Assembly: GCA_947453695.1 (NCBI GenBank)
Contig: CANGHW010000010.1
Location: forward strand, 1 to 64,000
DNA from: Opitutia bacterium
GTDB lineage: Bacteria > Verrucomicrobiota > Verrucomicrobiia > Opitutales > Opitutaceae
DNA length: 64,000 bases
Direction of reading: 5' to 3'
Shown: piece by piece, positions 46,901 to 55,900 of the stretch
Position numbering within the stretch: position 1 is the first letter of the stretch
Layout of the letters: each line of letters opens with the position of its first letter
The notes under the pieces: generated by a model
What the model saw: only the letters and a program-made list of their open reading frames with translations
What the model was told of the DNA's origin: nothing
Databases searched by the model: none
Translations under genes and position numbers: made by a program

Positions 46901-49900
46901 CGGCGCGGCGTTCTCCCTGGTGGACGACGGACACTATGTGCTCGACCCGTCAAAGAAGGACGAGATCGCGATGTTGTTTTCGCTGCTGCGGGGCGAGCAA
47001 CGCTGGCCGGACGTGATCGTGCACGCCTGGACCGAGCAGCCGGCCGCAGGCGCGGCGTTGGCAAATTTTGAACGAACGCAGGCGCGCGGTTTTCACAGCC
47101 TGCTCGCACTGGCACAGGTGTTGGGCGACGAAAATCTGACCCAGCCGCTGCGGCTGGGCGTCGTGACCAACCGGATGCAGAGCGTGACCGGCGAACCGAT
47201 CGTCGGGCCGGAGCGGGCGACGGTGCTCGGGCCATGCAAGGTGATCGCGCAGGAATATCCGGAAATTGCGAGCGCGGGCATCGACGTGGCCGGAACGCCG
47301 GCCGAGATGGCCGCGGCGGTGCTCGCCGAACTGGGTGCCGTGCCACGCGAGCCCGTGGTGGCATGGCGTGGGGCGACACGTTTCGTCCAACAGTTCGAAG
47401 CGCAACGCCTCGGGGCGCCGGGTGCGAAGGTCCCACTATTGAAGACCGGTGGAGTTTACCTGATCACGGGCGGACTCGGGGGCATCGGACTGAAAGTGGC
47501 TGAGTGGCTCGCGCGGACGGTGCAGGCGAAGCTTGTGTTGACCAATCGTTCGGCATTGCCCGCGAAAACCGAATGGGCGGCGTGGGTGAAAACTCACGGT
47601 GCGGAGGACCGCGTGAGCCGGCGCATCGCGAGCGTGCAGCAGCTCGAGGCGCTGGGGGCGGAAGTGTTGCTCACGACGGCGGACACGGCAGATCTCGCCG
47701 CCATGAGTGCGGCGGTAGCGGAGGCACGCGCGCGTTTCGGCAGGATCGACGGCGTGATGCACGCGGCCGGTGTCGCGGGCGACGGCGTAATCCAATTGAA
47801 GGAAAAGAAAACGGCGGCGGGGGTCATTGATGCCAAGATCAAGGGCGCGCTCGTGCTCGAAGCCGTGCTCAAGGATACTCCGCCGGATTTCGTGGTGCAC
47901 TACTCGTCGATCGCCGCGGTGGTCGGCGGCTTCGGCCAAGTGGACTACTGCGGGGCAAACTCGGGGCTCGATGTGCTCGCGCGGGCGGCGACGCTCGCCG
48001 GCGGGCCGACGACAATTTCGATCAACTGGGACGCGTGGTCCGAGGTGGGCATGGCGGTCGAGACGGTGGCGCGGCCGAAGGCGGCGGCGGCCGCGAAATT
48101 GGCGGCGGAGTTCAAGCCGGTGGAACACCCGTTGTTCCAGCGCTGCCGAATCAAAGGCGACGTGATCGAATACGTCGGGACGTTTTCAACGGAAGGGCCG
48201 TGGTTGATCACGGACCACGAACTTTTCGGCAAGCCGACACTCCCGGGCACCGCGTATCTGGAGCTGGTGCGGGCAGCGTTTGCGCGACACGTCACGGCGG
48301 AGAGCTACACCTTTTCGGACATGTATATCCTCGCGACCTTTTCAGTGGAGCCGGGACAACCGCGGGAACTGCACACCGTTTTGACCAAGGCCGGGGATGG
48401 ATACGAGTTTACGGTAAAGAGTCTCGCCGCCCCTGGCACGGACGAATGGGTGGAGCACTCGCGCGGCACCATCACACCCGGCACGGACCGGCCGCAGCAG
48501 ACGCATGATCTGGCGGCGATCACGGCGCGCTGCAAAGGGGAGTTTCACGATCTAAAGGCGGCGGACAACATCGTCCCCGGCGAACTGCGCCAGCAGGCCG
48601 GCCATCTGCGGGTGGGCGCGCGCTGGATGACGCCCGACTGGGTCCGCATGGGCGAACTCGAGGGCACCAGCAGTCAGCGCCTCGCCGACGCCTACGTGGG
48701 GGATCTCGCGATGCACCCGTTGCATCCCGGCATGCTGGATTTGACCGCATTTTTCCCGTTCAAGGCGGTTGGAGTGAATGTGCCGTTCTCGCACCGGGTG
48801 GTGCACGTCTACGGCCCGCTAACGCCGCGCATCCAGAGCACAATCAAACAGCACGACGACATGATGGCGGACCGCCAGACGTTGAATTTCGACGTTTGGT
48901 ATTGCGACGAGGCGGGTCGCGAGCTCGTGGTGTTCGAAGATTATCTATTGAAACGCGTCGGAGCGCGCGGCGCGCCGCAAGGCGAAGCCGACCGCTTTCC
49001 GTTTCTGCCGGGCGCGGAAAACTTCCAGGTCAATATGGCAGCCCTCGGCGAACTCGACACCCTCGCGCCCGCACCGTGCGCGCGCGTGGAGCCGGGCGAA
49101 GGGCAGATCGAAGTGCAGATGCATGCGGCCGGCCTGAACTTCAAGGACGTGCTGCGTGCGCTCGGCATGTTGTCGTCGGATCACGATGCCGGTCTAGCAA
49201 TCGGCTTCGGCGGCGAAGGCGCGGGAGTCGTGGTGCGCACCGGACCGGGCGTCACGGAGTTTGCGCCGGGAGATCGCGTAATCGTGATGGGCTCGAAGTG
49301 CTTCGCCGGTTTTCTGACGGTGCCGGCGCAAGCGGCGGCGCCGTTGGTGGACGGCGTGGGCTTCGAGGATGCGGCGACCATTCCGCTCGTGTTTCTCACC
49401 GCGCACTACGCCCTGCACGTGCAGGGCCGGCTGGCGAAGGGCGAAAAAGTGCTCATCCATGCGGCGGCGGGCGGCGTGGGGCTGGCCGCGATCCAATGTG
49501 CGCAACGCGTCGGCGCCGAAGTTTTTGCAACGGCGGGCAGCGCGCAAAAACGCGACTACGTAAAATCGCTCGGCGTGAAGCACGTCTTCGATTCACGATC
49601 GTTGTCGTTTGCGGACGATGTAATGAAGGCGACGGGCGGGCAGGGAGTGGACGTCGTCTTGAATTCGCTCGCGGGCGAATTCATCGCGAAAGGCCTCGGT
49701 GTGCTCACGCAGTTCGGACGTTTCCTCGAAATCGGTGCGCGCGACATTTACCAAAACAGCCAGCTCGGACTGCGGCCGTTTGCGAACAACCTCTCGTTTA
49801 TGGCCATCGAACTCGGGCCGGTGATGCTGCGACGACCGGCCTTCGTGCGGGAGATGCTCAACGAGATCATGGGCTATTTCCGCACGGGGCAGTTCAAGCC

Positions 49901-50516
49901 GCTGCCCAAGGAAGTGTTCGCGATCAACGACGTGGCATCGGCCTTTCAAACGATGGCCGGAGCACGACACATTGGAAAACTCGTCCTTGCCATCACACCG
50001 CCGGCGCGGGCGATCCACGTGGCGCCGGGCGCGCGGTCGACGGCGGCCGCAGCGCAGGGCAGCGCGACGGCGGATTCGATCAGCCCGCGGGAGGGCATCG
50101 AGGCGCTCGCGCGAATTTTGGCGGCAGCGCCGGCGCAGATGGTCGTGTCGCCGCGACCGCTGCAGCCGATCATCGATCACGTGCGTGGCCAGTCGAAGGC
50201 GGCTGGCGGTCCGACGGCGGAGGCGCCGAAACCGTCCTCGCGCAAACGTTACCCCCGTCCCGCACTGGGGAACGCCTACGTAGCGCCGCGCAACATCATC
50301 GAGACCCAGCTGGCCGAAGCGTGGCAGAGCTTCCTCGGCATCGAGCAGGTAGGGGTGCAGGACAACTTCTTCGAGTTAGGCGGAGATTCCTTGATCGGCG
50401 TGCAGGTCTTGTCCGGCGTGAAGAAGGAATTCGACGTCAAGCTCCCCGCGGCGTCGCTTTACGAAGGTCCGACAATCGAGGCGCTGGCAATGGCCGTGGA
50501 GGCGGCCAAGAAGTAG
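43995..50516 (+). CDS. Type I polyketide synthase 3: KS-AT-KR-DH-ER-ACP, fully reducing
   Basis: I place the start at ATG 43995 (MISPAPGSLDPAKHVAIVGM) because earlier codons are not PKS-like; the product has 2173 residues. KS 13-440 (C187 in TYCSTS), AT (S636 in GHSIGE; H732-AFH735, a malonyl signature), KR 1154-1340 (ITGGLGGIG, YSSIAAV, YCGANS), DH 1380-1650 (H1408 in DHELFGKPTLP, D1582), ER 1690-2000 (AAAGGVGLAAIQ) and ACP (S2132). The KR precedes DH and ER, the reverse of the usual DH-ER-KR order. A stretch that normally ends a KR (ISPREGIEALARIL...QMVVSPRPL, about 2026-2060) sits after the ER. This is the only module with a fully intact AT and probably supplies all three. Confidence 0.93.
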   Translation: MISPAPGSLDPAKHVAIVGMQLRFPGATTLAEFWQNLRNGVESIQFFTEEELLAAGFHAGLLRNPAFVRANPNLGDTAGFDPAFFGFTPREAEVIDPQIRLMLECSWCALEDAGWEADRFPGRIGVFMGANISNYFMANLLPQIEELTAGQGEISALTLFNDRDSLATIVSYKLNLKGPSVTVQTYCSTSLVAVHLGCQSLLGGDCEMVLAGGVSLNNEAVAGYTYTEGGIKSQDGHCRTFDAAASGTVFGNGVGVVVLKRLDRALADGDTIHAVIRGSAINNDGAIKAGYTAPSVQGQIESISAAIARADVDPETIGFVEAHGTATLVGDPIEVTALTQAFDAAGAKRRQYCALGSAKTNFGHLDRAAGVAGLMKTALTVREGLIPPSLHYVQANPKIDFESSPFFVNTKLRPWESQGGPRRGLICSLGVGGTNAHAIVEEPPARAPSGPSRPVQLVVVSARSESGLGAATDQLVKFLNQNPDVPLADVAFTLQNGRKVFSQRRIAVGRDAAEIVAALEGRAAGQSHSGAAAGTKRPVAFMFPGQGAQYVGMGRELYEGETVFRAEVDRCAAVLRPLLGLDLRTVIYPAPAAAAGAAEQLKQTALTQPALFTVEYALARLWQSWGVQPEAMIGHSIGEYVAATLAGVFAVEDALALVAARGRLMQSLPAGEMLAVPLPESEVLPLLGVELSLAAVNAPASCVASGPAAAVAALERALQAKGVEARRLQTSHAFHSRMMDPILAEFTALVANVKRSAPTLPYISNLTGTWVTAAQATDPAYWAQHLRGAVRFTDGVAELLKSGTRVALEVGPGRTLATLARQRPELAAQGAAITTLRHAQEKTSDAVHVLGALGKLWIAGVEIDWTGFSAGEQRRRVPLPTYQFERQRYWVQQKAIALPSAGAAAPAAFVRHADLADWFYAPVWRETPAAASAATAGNQWLVLADAGPLRDALVTQLRAEGRQVTLAETGAAFSLVDDGHYVLDPSKKDEIAMLFSLLRGEQRWPDVIVHAWTEQPAAGAALANFERTQARGFHSLLALAQVLGDENLTQPLRLGVVTNRMQSVTGEPIVGPERATVLGPCKVIAQEYPEIASAGIDVAGTPAEMAAAVLAELGAVPREPVVAWRGATRFVQQFEAQRLGAPGAKVPLLKTGGVYLITGGLGGIGLKVAEWLARTVQAKLVLTNRSALPAKTEWAAWVKTHGAEDRVSRRIASVQQLEALGAEVLLTTADTADLAAMSAAVAEARARFGRIDGVMHAAGVAGDGVIQLKEKKTAAGVIDAKIKGALVLEAVLKDTPPDFVVHYSSIAAVVGGFGQVDYCGANSGLDVLARAATLAGGPTTISINWDAWSEVGMAVETVARPKAAAAAKLAAEFKPVEHPLFQRCRIKGDVIEYVGTFSTEGPWLITDHELFGKPTLPGTAYLELVRAAFARHVTAESYTFSDMYILATFSVEPGQPRELHTVLTKAGDGYEFTVKSLAAPGTDEWVEHSRGTITPGTDRPQQTHDLAAITARCKGEFHDLKAADNIVPGELRQQAGHLRVGARWMTPDWVRMGELEGTSSQRLADAYVGDLAMHPLHPGMLDLTAFFPFKAVGVNVPFSHRVVHVYGPLTPRIQSTIKQHDDMMADRQTLNFDVWYCDEAGRELVVFEDYLLKRVGARGAPQGEADRFPFLPGAENFQVNMAALGELDTLAPAPCARVEPGEGQIEVQMHAAGLNFKDVLRALGMLSSDHDAGLAIGFGGEGAGVVVRTGPGVTEFAPGDRVIVMGSKCFAGFLTVPAQAAAPLVDGVGFEDAATIPLVFLTAHYALHVQGRLAKGEKVLIHAAAGGVGLAAIQCAQRVGAEVFATAGSAQKRDYVKSLGVKHVFDSRSLSFADDVMKATGGQGVDVVLNSLAGEFIAKGLGVLTQFGRFLEIGARDIYQNSQLGLRPFANNLSFMAIELGPVMLRRPAFVREMLNEIMGYFRTGQFKPLPKEVFAINDVASAFQTMAGARHIGKLVLAITPPARAIHVAPGARSTAAAAQGSATADSISPREGIEALARILAAAPAQMVVSPRPLQPIIDHVRGQSKAAGGPTAEAPKPSSRKRYPRPALGNAYVAPRNIIETQLAEAWQSFLGIEQVGVQDNFFELGGDSLIGVQVLSGVKKEFDVKLPAASLYEGPTIEALAMAVEAAKK

Positions 50517-50546
50517 CAAGCAACGCGGGCCGGAGAAACTATCATC

Positions 50547-50975
50547 ATGAGCACAAGCTACGAACGAACGGTGCGGTTTTCCGAAGTGGATGGCGCCGGG
50601 TTTTTATTTTTCGCCAACTACCTCGTGCTCTGTCACGAAGCCTACGAGGCAAGCTTGGCCAACGCCGGGATCGAACTGCGGAAATTTTTCGGCGAGCACC
50701 GCGTGCTGATCCCGATCAGCAAGGTGACGGCACAATATCTAGGCCCGCTCCAGAGCGGGGACCGCGTGCGGATCGAAGTGTTGCCGCAACCGAACGGCGA
50801 CAACTCGTATGGTATTTCCTACCGCATCGTGCACCTCGGCGCGGCCGAGAAACTCGTGGGCATCGCGCGCACGGATCACACGGTGATCGATATCCAAACG
50901 CTGGTGCGCAAAGCGCTGCCGGCGCCGCTGGCCGAGTGGATTCGCAGCGCGGGAGGCGCGTCGGCCGCGTCATGA
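50547..50975 (+). CDS. Hot-dog (4HBT-type) acyl thioesterase, probable chain-release enzyme
   Basis: The 142-residue protein is a single hot-dog domain. The active-site segment RFSEVDGAGFLFFANYLVLCHEAYE matches 4-hydroxybenzoyl-CoA and DHNA-CoA thioesterases, with the catalytic Asp kept in VDGAG. It starts 30 bp after PKS3, with GGAG at 50532-50535, and overlaps the carbamoyltransferase start by ATGA. No thioesterase or reductase domain is present in any of the seven synthases, so this discrete enzyme is the only release candidate in the cluster. Small hot-dog thioesterases do release chains in enediyne and some other PKS systems. An editing role, clearing stalled acyl groups, is the alternative. 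Confidence 0.85.
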   Translation: MSTSYERTVRFSEVDGAGFLFFANYLVLCHEAYEASLANAGIELRKFFGEHRVLIPISKVTAQYLGPLQSGDRVRIEVLPQPNGDNSYGISYRIVHLGAAEKLVGIARTDHTVIDIQTLVRKALPAPLAEWIRSAGGASAAS

Positions 50976-52960
50976 CCGTCCTCGGCCTTTCCGGCGGCAT
51001 TGATGCCGCACACGCCAACGACCATGCCGTGCGGTTCGACAATATCCACGACGCGGCCGCCGTCCTCGTGCGCGACGGCCGAGTGCTGGCCGCGGTAGAG
51101 GAAGAACGGCTCAACCGGATCAAGCACACCAACAAAGCCCCGCACGGCGCAATCCGCCGCTGCCTCGCCCTCGCAGGCAGTCGGCCCGAAGACGTAGATG
51201 CGGTGGCGTTCTATGCGACGGAGCCGTATGTGCAGCGCGTGCTGGCGATGCTGCACCTCGGAGATTTTTCGCAAAAGGAACTGCTGACGCCACGTGGCTA
51301 CGTGCAAAAAATGTGGCGGACGGCGCTCGGGTGCGAACTGGACCCGGCGAAGATTTTTTTCGTGGACCACCACACGTGCCACGCCGTAAGCGCGTTTGCC
51401 ATGGCAGGATTCGATGCCGCGCTCGTGGTGAGCCTCGACGGCCAGGGCGAGGGCATTTCGGGCACGATTTGGGAGGGCCACGGCCGCGAGCTGAAGCTGC
51501 GGCAGAAATTCGGCGAAGCCGACTCGCTGGGTTTTCTCTACCGTGACGTGATCCGGTATCTCGGCTACGAGATGTTCGACGAATACAAGGTCATGGGCAT
51601 GGCGCCCTACGGCGACGCGACGCGGTATCGGGAGTTATTCAAGACGTTCTACGAGCTGCTCCCGGAGGGAAACTACCGGTTGCACCTTGACCGGGTGCCC
51701 GCGCTAATGCGTGTGACGCGACCGCGCCGCAAGGGCGAGGCGTTCGGCGAAACCCATCAACACATCGCCGCCGCCCTGCAAGAAGCGGTGGAGAAAATCG
51801 GGCTGCATGTGCTGGCGCATTGGCGGCGAGCGACGGGAAAAACTAATCTGTGCCTCGTCGGCGGAGTGGCGCATAATTGCTCGTTGAACGGTCGCGTGCT
51901 CTACGCCGGGCTCTTCGAAAAAGTCTTTGTCCAGCCTGCCGCCCACGACGCCGGCTGCGCGCTGGGTGCGGCGCTCGCGACGCAGCTTGCGCGTGCGCCG
52001 CAGTCGGCCGTCGAGGCGCTCACGCACGTTTACTGGGGCAGCGAGACCGGGACCGACGTTGAGATCGCAGCCGAACTGGCGGGGTGGTCGAACTTCGTGA
52101 CGGCCGAGCGCTGCGACGACATCGTGGCGCGCGCGGCGGATGAGCTCGCGGCGGGTAAGGCGATCGGCTGGGTGCAAGGGCGCGCCGAGTTCGGCCCACG
52201 TGCCTTGGGGAATCGCAGCATTTTGGCCGACCCCCGCCCGGCGGAAAACAAGGATATCATCAACCGCATGGTGAAAAAGCGGGAAGCATACCGGCCCTTT
52301 GCGCCCTCGGTGCTCGCGGAAAAGGTCGATGACTATTTTGTCACAACGCCAACGCAGAAAGAGTTTCCCTCGATGAGCGTGATTCTCGACGTGCGGCCCG
52401 AGTGCCGCGCGTTGCTCGGCGCGATCACCCATGTAGACGGCACCGCGCGGGTGCAGACAGTCGCGCGCGCGACAAACCCGCGCTACTGGGAACTGATCCG
52501 GGCCTTCGGCGAACGGACAGGCGTGCCGATGCTCCTGAACACGTCGTTCAACAATCACGCGGAGCCCATCGTGGACTCCGTGCAGGACAGCATCGTGTGT
52601 TTTCTAACGACCGATCTGCATGCGCTCGCGGTTGGCGATTGGCTCGTGAAAAAGCGCGAGCCCGCCCCGGAAGCGTGGCTGGCGCGGCGAATCGGATTGC
52701 CCGTAACGGTGGCACTCACGCGGGCGCGACGCTGGACGAGCGGAACCGAGCAGGAGTGGGTGCGCGAGGCGCGCTTCACGTATCACCACGGGAAGACCGC
52801 GAAATTGTCGGAGTCGATTTTCGCCGTGCTCGGTGCGGCGGACGGGCACGCGACGCTTGCTGACCTCGGAGCCAAAGCCGGCCTGGACCGCGCGGCAACG
52901 CTCGCGCTCGTGCCGGAGCTGCGGGAGCTGTGGAGCAACCGTATGGTCGTGCTAGCGTGA
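50972..52960 (+). CDS. O-carbamoyltransferase, NodU/CmcH/TobZ family
   Basis: ATG 50972 overlaps the thioesterase stop (ATGA). The 662-residue protein has the N-terminal Kae1-like half (HDAAAVLVRDGRVLAAVEEERL at 27-47, metal ligands in VDHHTCHA at 131-138, GGVAHNCSLNGRV later). The C-terminal carbamoyltransferase half has GRAEFGPRALGNRSILADPR. Family enzymes make carbamoyl-AMP from carbamoyl phosphate and ATP and move the carbamoyl group to a hydroxyl. Candidate acceptors are the Ser or Thr side chain, a PKS-derived hydroxyl, or one made by the PhyH enzyme. A C-terminal extension of roughly 70-100 residues, with a winged-helix feel, lies beyond the usual domain. The next gene starts inside its stop codon. 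Confidence 0.9.
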   Translation: MTVLGLSGGIDAAHANDHAVRFDNIHDAAAVLVRDGRVLAAVEEERLNRIKHTNKAPHGAIRRCLALAGSRPEDVDAVAFYATEPYVQRVLAMLHLGDFSQKELLTPRGYVQKMWRTALGCELDPAKIFFVDHHTCHAVSAFAMAGFDAALVVSLDGQGEGISGTIWEGHGRELKLRQKFGEADSLGFLYRDVIRYLGYEMFDEYKVMGMAPYGDATRYRELFKTFYELLPEGNYRLHLDRVPALMRVTRPRRKGEAFGETHQHIAAALQEAVEKIGLHVLAHWRRATGKTNLCLVGGVAHNCSLNGRVLYAGLFEKVFVQPAAHDAGCALGAALATQLARAPQSAVEALTHVYWGSETGTDVEIAAELAGWSNFVTAERCDDIVARAADELAAGKAIGWVQGRAEFGPRALGNRSILADPRPAENKDIINRMVKKREAYRPFAPSVLAEKVDDYFVTTPTQKEFPSMSVILDVRPECRALLGAITHVDGTARVQTVARATNPRYWELIRAFGERTGVPMLLNTSFNNHAEPIVDSVQDSIVCFLTTDLHALAVGDWLVKKREPAPEAWLARRIGLPVTVALTRARRWTSGTEQEWVREARFTYHHGKTAKLSESIFAVLGAADGHATLADLGAKAGLDRAATLALVPELRELWSNRMVVLA

Positions 52961-55900
52961 ACGCCCCGCCTGCTCCCTCCTCGCGTCCGCCACCTCGCCG
53001 CCGTTGGCTCCGCGCTTTCCTCGGCGTCGCGTTGTGCGGACTGATCTGTGTCAGCACTTTGCTCACACCCACCGTGCAGACGTGGCTGCTGCGGCAGGTA
53101 GCCACCCTGCAACCCGGTTGGCGGATGGAGATCGAACAATTCGGCGTCGGCGTCGGGGGACTCGATGCCCGCGGCCTCGACTTCGGAATGCCGGGCCTCT
53201 CCGCCACCTCTGCGCCCATAACTGTCACTCTGCTCCCTTCGCGCCTGCTCCGCGGCGAATTGCACGTGGCCCAGGTCGACGTGCCTCGCCTGCGCATCGA
53301 GATCACACCTGAGAAATTTCCCGCCGCCGCGCCCGCCACGGCCCCCGCTCCGCCTGCCGAACCTTTCTCCGGTTTGCTCCCTCTGCTCCGCTCTCCTCTC
53401 CCTTGGCTCGTTGAGACAACGAATCTCGACATCGAGATCGCCGTCAAGGAGGGAGGCCGGTCCGTCGTGGTGAGCCGTCTCCGCCTGCGCGGCGGCGGTT
53501 TGCGCGCAGGGCAGACCGGCGAGTTTGCCTACGAATTTTCCGCCTCCTCCCTCCTGCTGGCGGCTGGCCCCGACAACGTCATCAACAGCCGCGGCACTCT
53601 GCGAATCACGCAAGATGACGCCCACGGCATCGCGCGGATCGAGCTCGCGGGCGACCTCGCTCTCCCCCGCTACGGCCCCGTCTCGCTCGCCCCGGGCAAG
53701 TTCACCCTCGCGCTCGCCGCCACACCGACCGGCGAGCACTATGCCGCCACGCTGCGTTGTGGCGACGGCGTGGGGCTCGATTTTTCAGGCGACCTCGACC
53801 GCGCGCACTCCGCACTCGCCGCCACGTTGGCCTTTCACGTCGACTCCTCCGTGGCCGCCGCGCTCTGGCCGAACCCTCCGCCGCGCGCCGCGCTCGACGG
53901 GAAACTCACGTTGGGCCTCGATCTCAAAACTAACGCGCTCGATGCCGTGCTCACCGGCGATTTGACTGCGCGAGACTTAGTAAACCTCCGCCCCGAACTC
54001 GCCGCCGTCGACGCGCTCGCGGGCAAACTCGATGCCGCCCTCTCCGTGCGCGCCGGCCGCACCACGCTGGATCGCGCGACCTTCGCGCTGCGCGGCGAGA
54101 CGTCTCCCTTCGCGCTCTCGCTCACGCTCGGCGCGCCCGTGTCGTTTCCACTGACGACTGCGGCGAACGCGCGCATCACGCTCGCGGGTCTCCCCGCCGC
54201 TTGGGCCAACCCCGCACTCGGCACCGCCGCGCAAATCACGACGGGCAACCTCTCCGGCGAGTGGACGCTCGCACTCGATCCCGACCAGACTTTGCGCCTC
54301 GACGCAACGCGCCCCACGACGCTCGGCCCAGTAGCCCTAACCGGCCCGCTCCTCCCGGGGATGCCGCCGTTCACGTTGCAATTCAGCCCGCGCCTCACCG
54401 CATCCGCCGCGCGGCTCGCGTTTGCGAGCGACGATTTCGCCGTCACGAGCCCGCAGGGCGACCGTGTCACGCTCACGGTCTCCGCCACGCACGAAATAAA
54501 GACCGACGAAACCCGTTTCGCCGGCACGCTCACGGGCGAGTTGCCCACGCTGCTTGCGAGCGCGGAGCACGCCCTGCCCTTCACCCTCGGCGCCCGCTGG
54601 GATGTCGCCTCCACGCCCAAAGGCCAGCGCGTCACGACGCTCGAATTTACCGCACGCCGGCCCGGCATAGCGGAGCCGGCGGTCTCACTCGCGTTGCAGC
54701 AACCGATCGATTTCGGCGCCGACGACGAACTCGCGCAGCAGCGCGGCCTCGATCTCCTCAAACTCAATATCCGCGATCTCCCGCTGGCCTGGATCTCGCG
54801 CTGGCTCCCACACCGCCAACTCACTGGCGCGTGGGCAGCCGGCGAATCCGTTCTGCGCCGCGCGGAGACGGGCCGCGGTTTTGTGTTCACGACGCGCACG
54901 CCGTGGACGTGGACGGATCTCGGCTTCACGGCTGGCGGCCAATCGATCTTTCGCGGTCGCGCGCGTCTCGCTCCGGAGTTCACGCTCGGCGAGGAGCGCA
55001 GCACCATCCGCGTGCACCAGCTCGAACTCGTCGACGACGCCGGCAACCGCATCGGCGGAGAGGCGACGTTTGCTTGGCGAGAACGCGAAAAGAAATTCGC
55101 CACCACGCTCGCGCTCGACGGAGATTTTCCCGCTCTCCCCGGCAGCCGTGACACGTTCGGTCCGCTCACCGCAAGGCTCCGCGCGGAAGCCCGCTCCCTC
55201 GATAAGCGCGTTTCCCAAGTCGAGACATTCCACCTTGAGGTGAACCGCGCCGAAGGACCGCTGTTCACCCTCGCGTCGCCGCAACCCTTTCTCTTCACCG
55301 CCAAGCCCAACGGCGAATTCATCGTCACCGCTCCCGCTCCTCTCACGGTCGACGTGGCGCGCATCCCGCTCGTTTGGCTCCGCCCGTGGCTCCCGCCCGA
55401 CGCGACGCTCACGGGCATACTCGAGCCCACGCGGCTACTCCTACTCGCCGAGCCGCAGAACTTTCGGCTGCGGGCCACCCTACCCGTGAGCATCACGGAT
55501 TTCAGCTATGCGCGGCACGGCCAGCCGCAAGTGCAACAGGCACAGGGAAGTTTTTTTCCCGGCGTCGATTTCCGCCTCATCCACCAGTTTCAGCCCACCT
55601 TCCAACTCGGCTACGCCGGGCGGCTCCACGCCAGCGATGGCCGGCTCGATGTGGCCACCGCCCGCGCGATCGACTTCGAGGGCGCCCTCGGATTCATCGG
55701 TAACGACCAACGCATCCTTCCCGATCAACTCGACCTGGCCGCGCGCATCGATTTTTCCGCCCTCCACCGCGTGCCCGTCCTCGCCGAAAACGGAATGCCC
55801 CCCGCCGGCGAACTCGTGCTGCGCGCCAACGGCAATCTGCGCGACGATCCGCCCGAATTCTGGGCCCGACTCTCCGGCGTGCCCTCCGCCGACCGCCGCC

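Noticed and set aside
48896-50971. N-terminal 690 codons of the open frame that continues into the carbamoyltransferase
   Set aside because: The upstream part translates PKS3 out of frame; the family start MTVLGLSGGID at 50972 overlaps the previous stop by ATGA.
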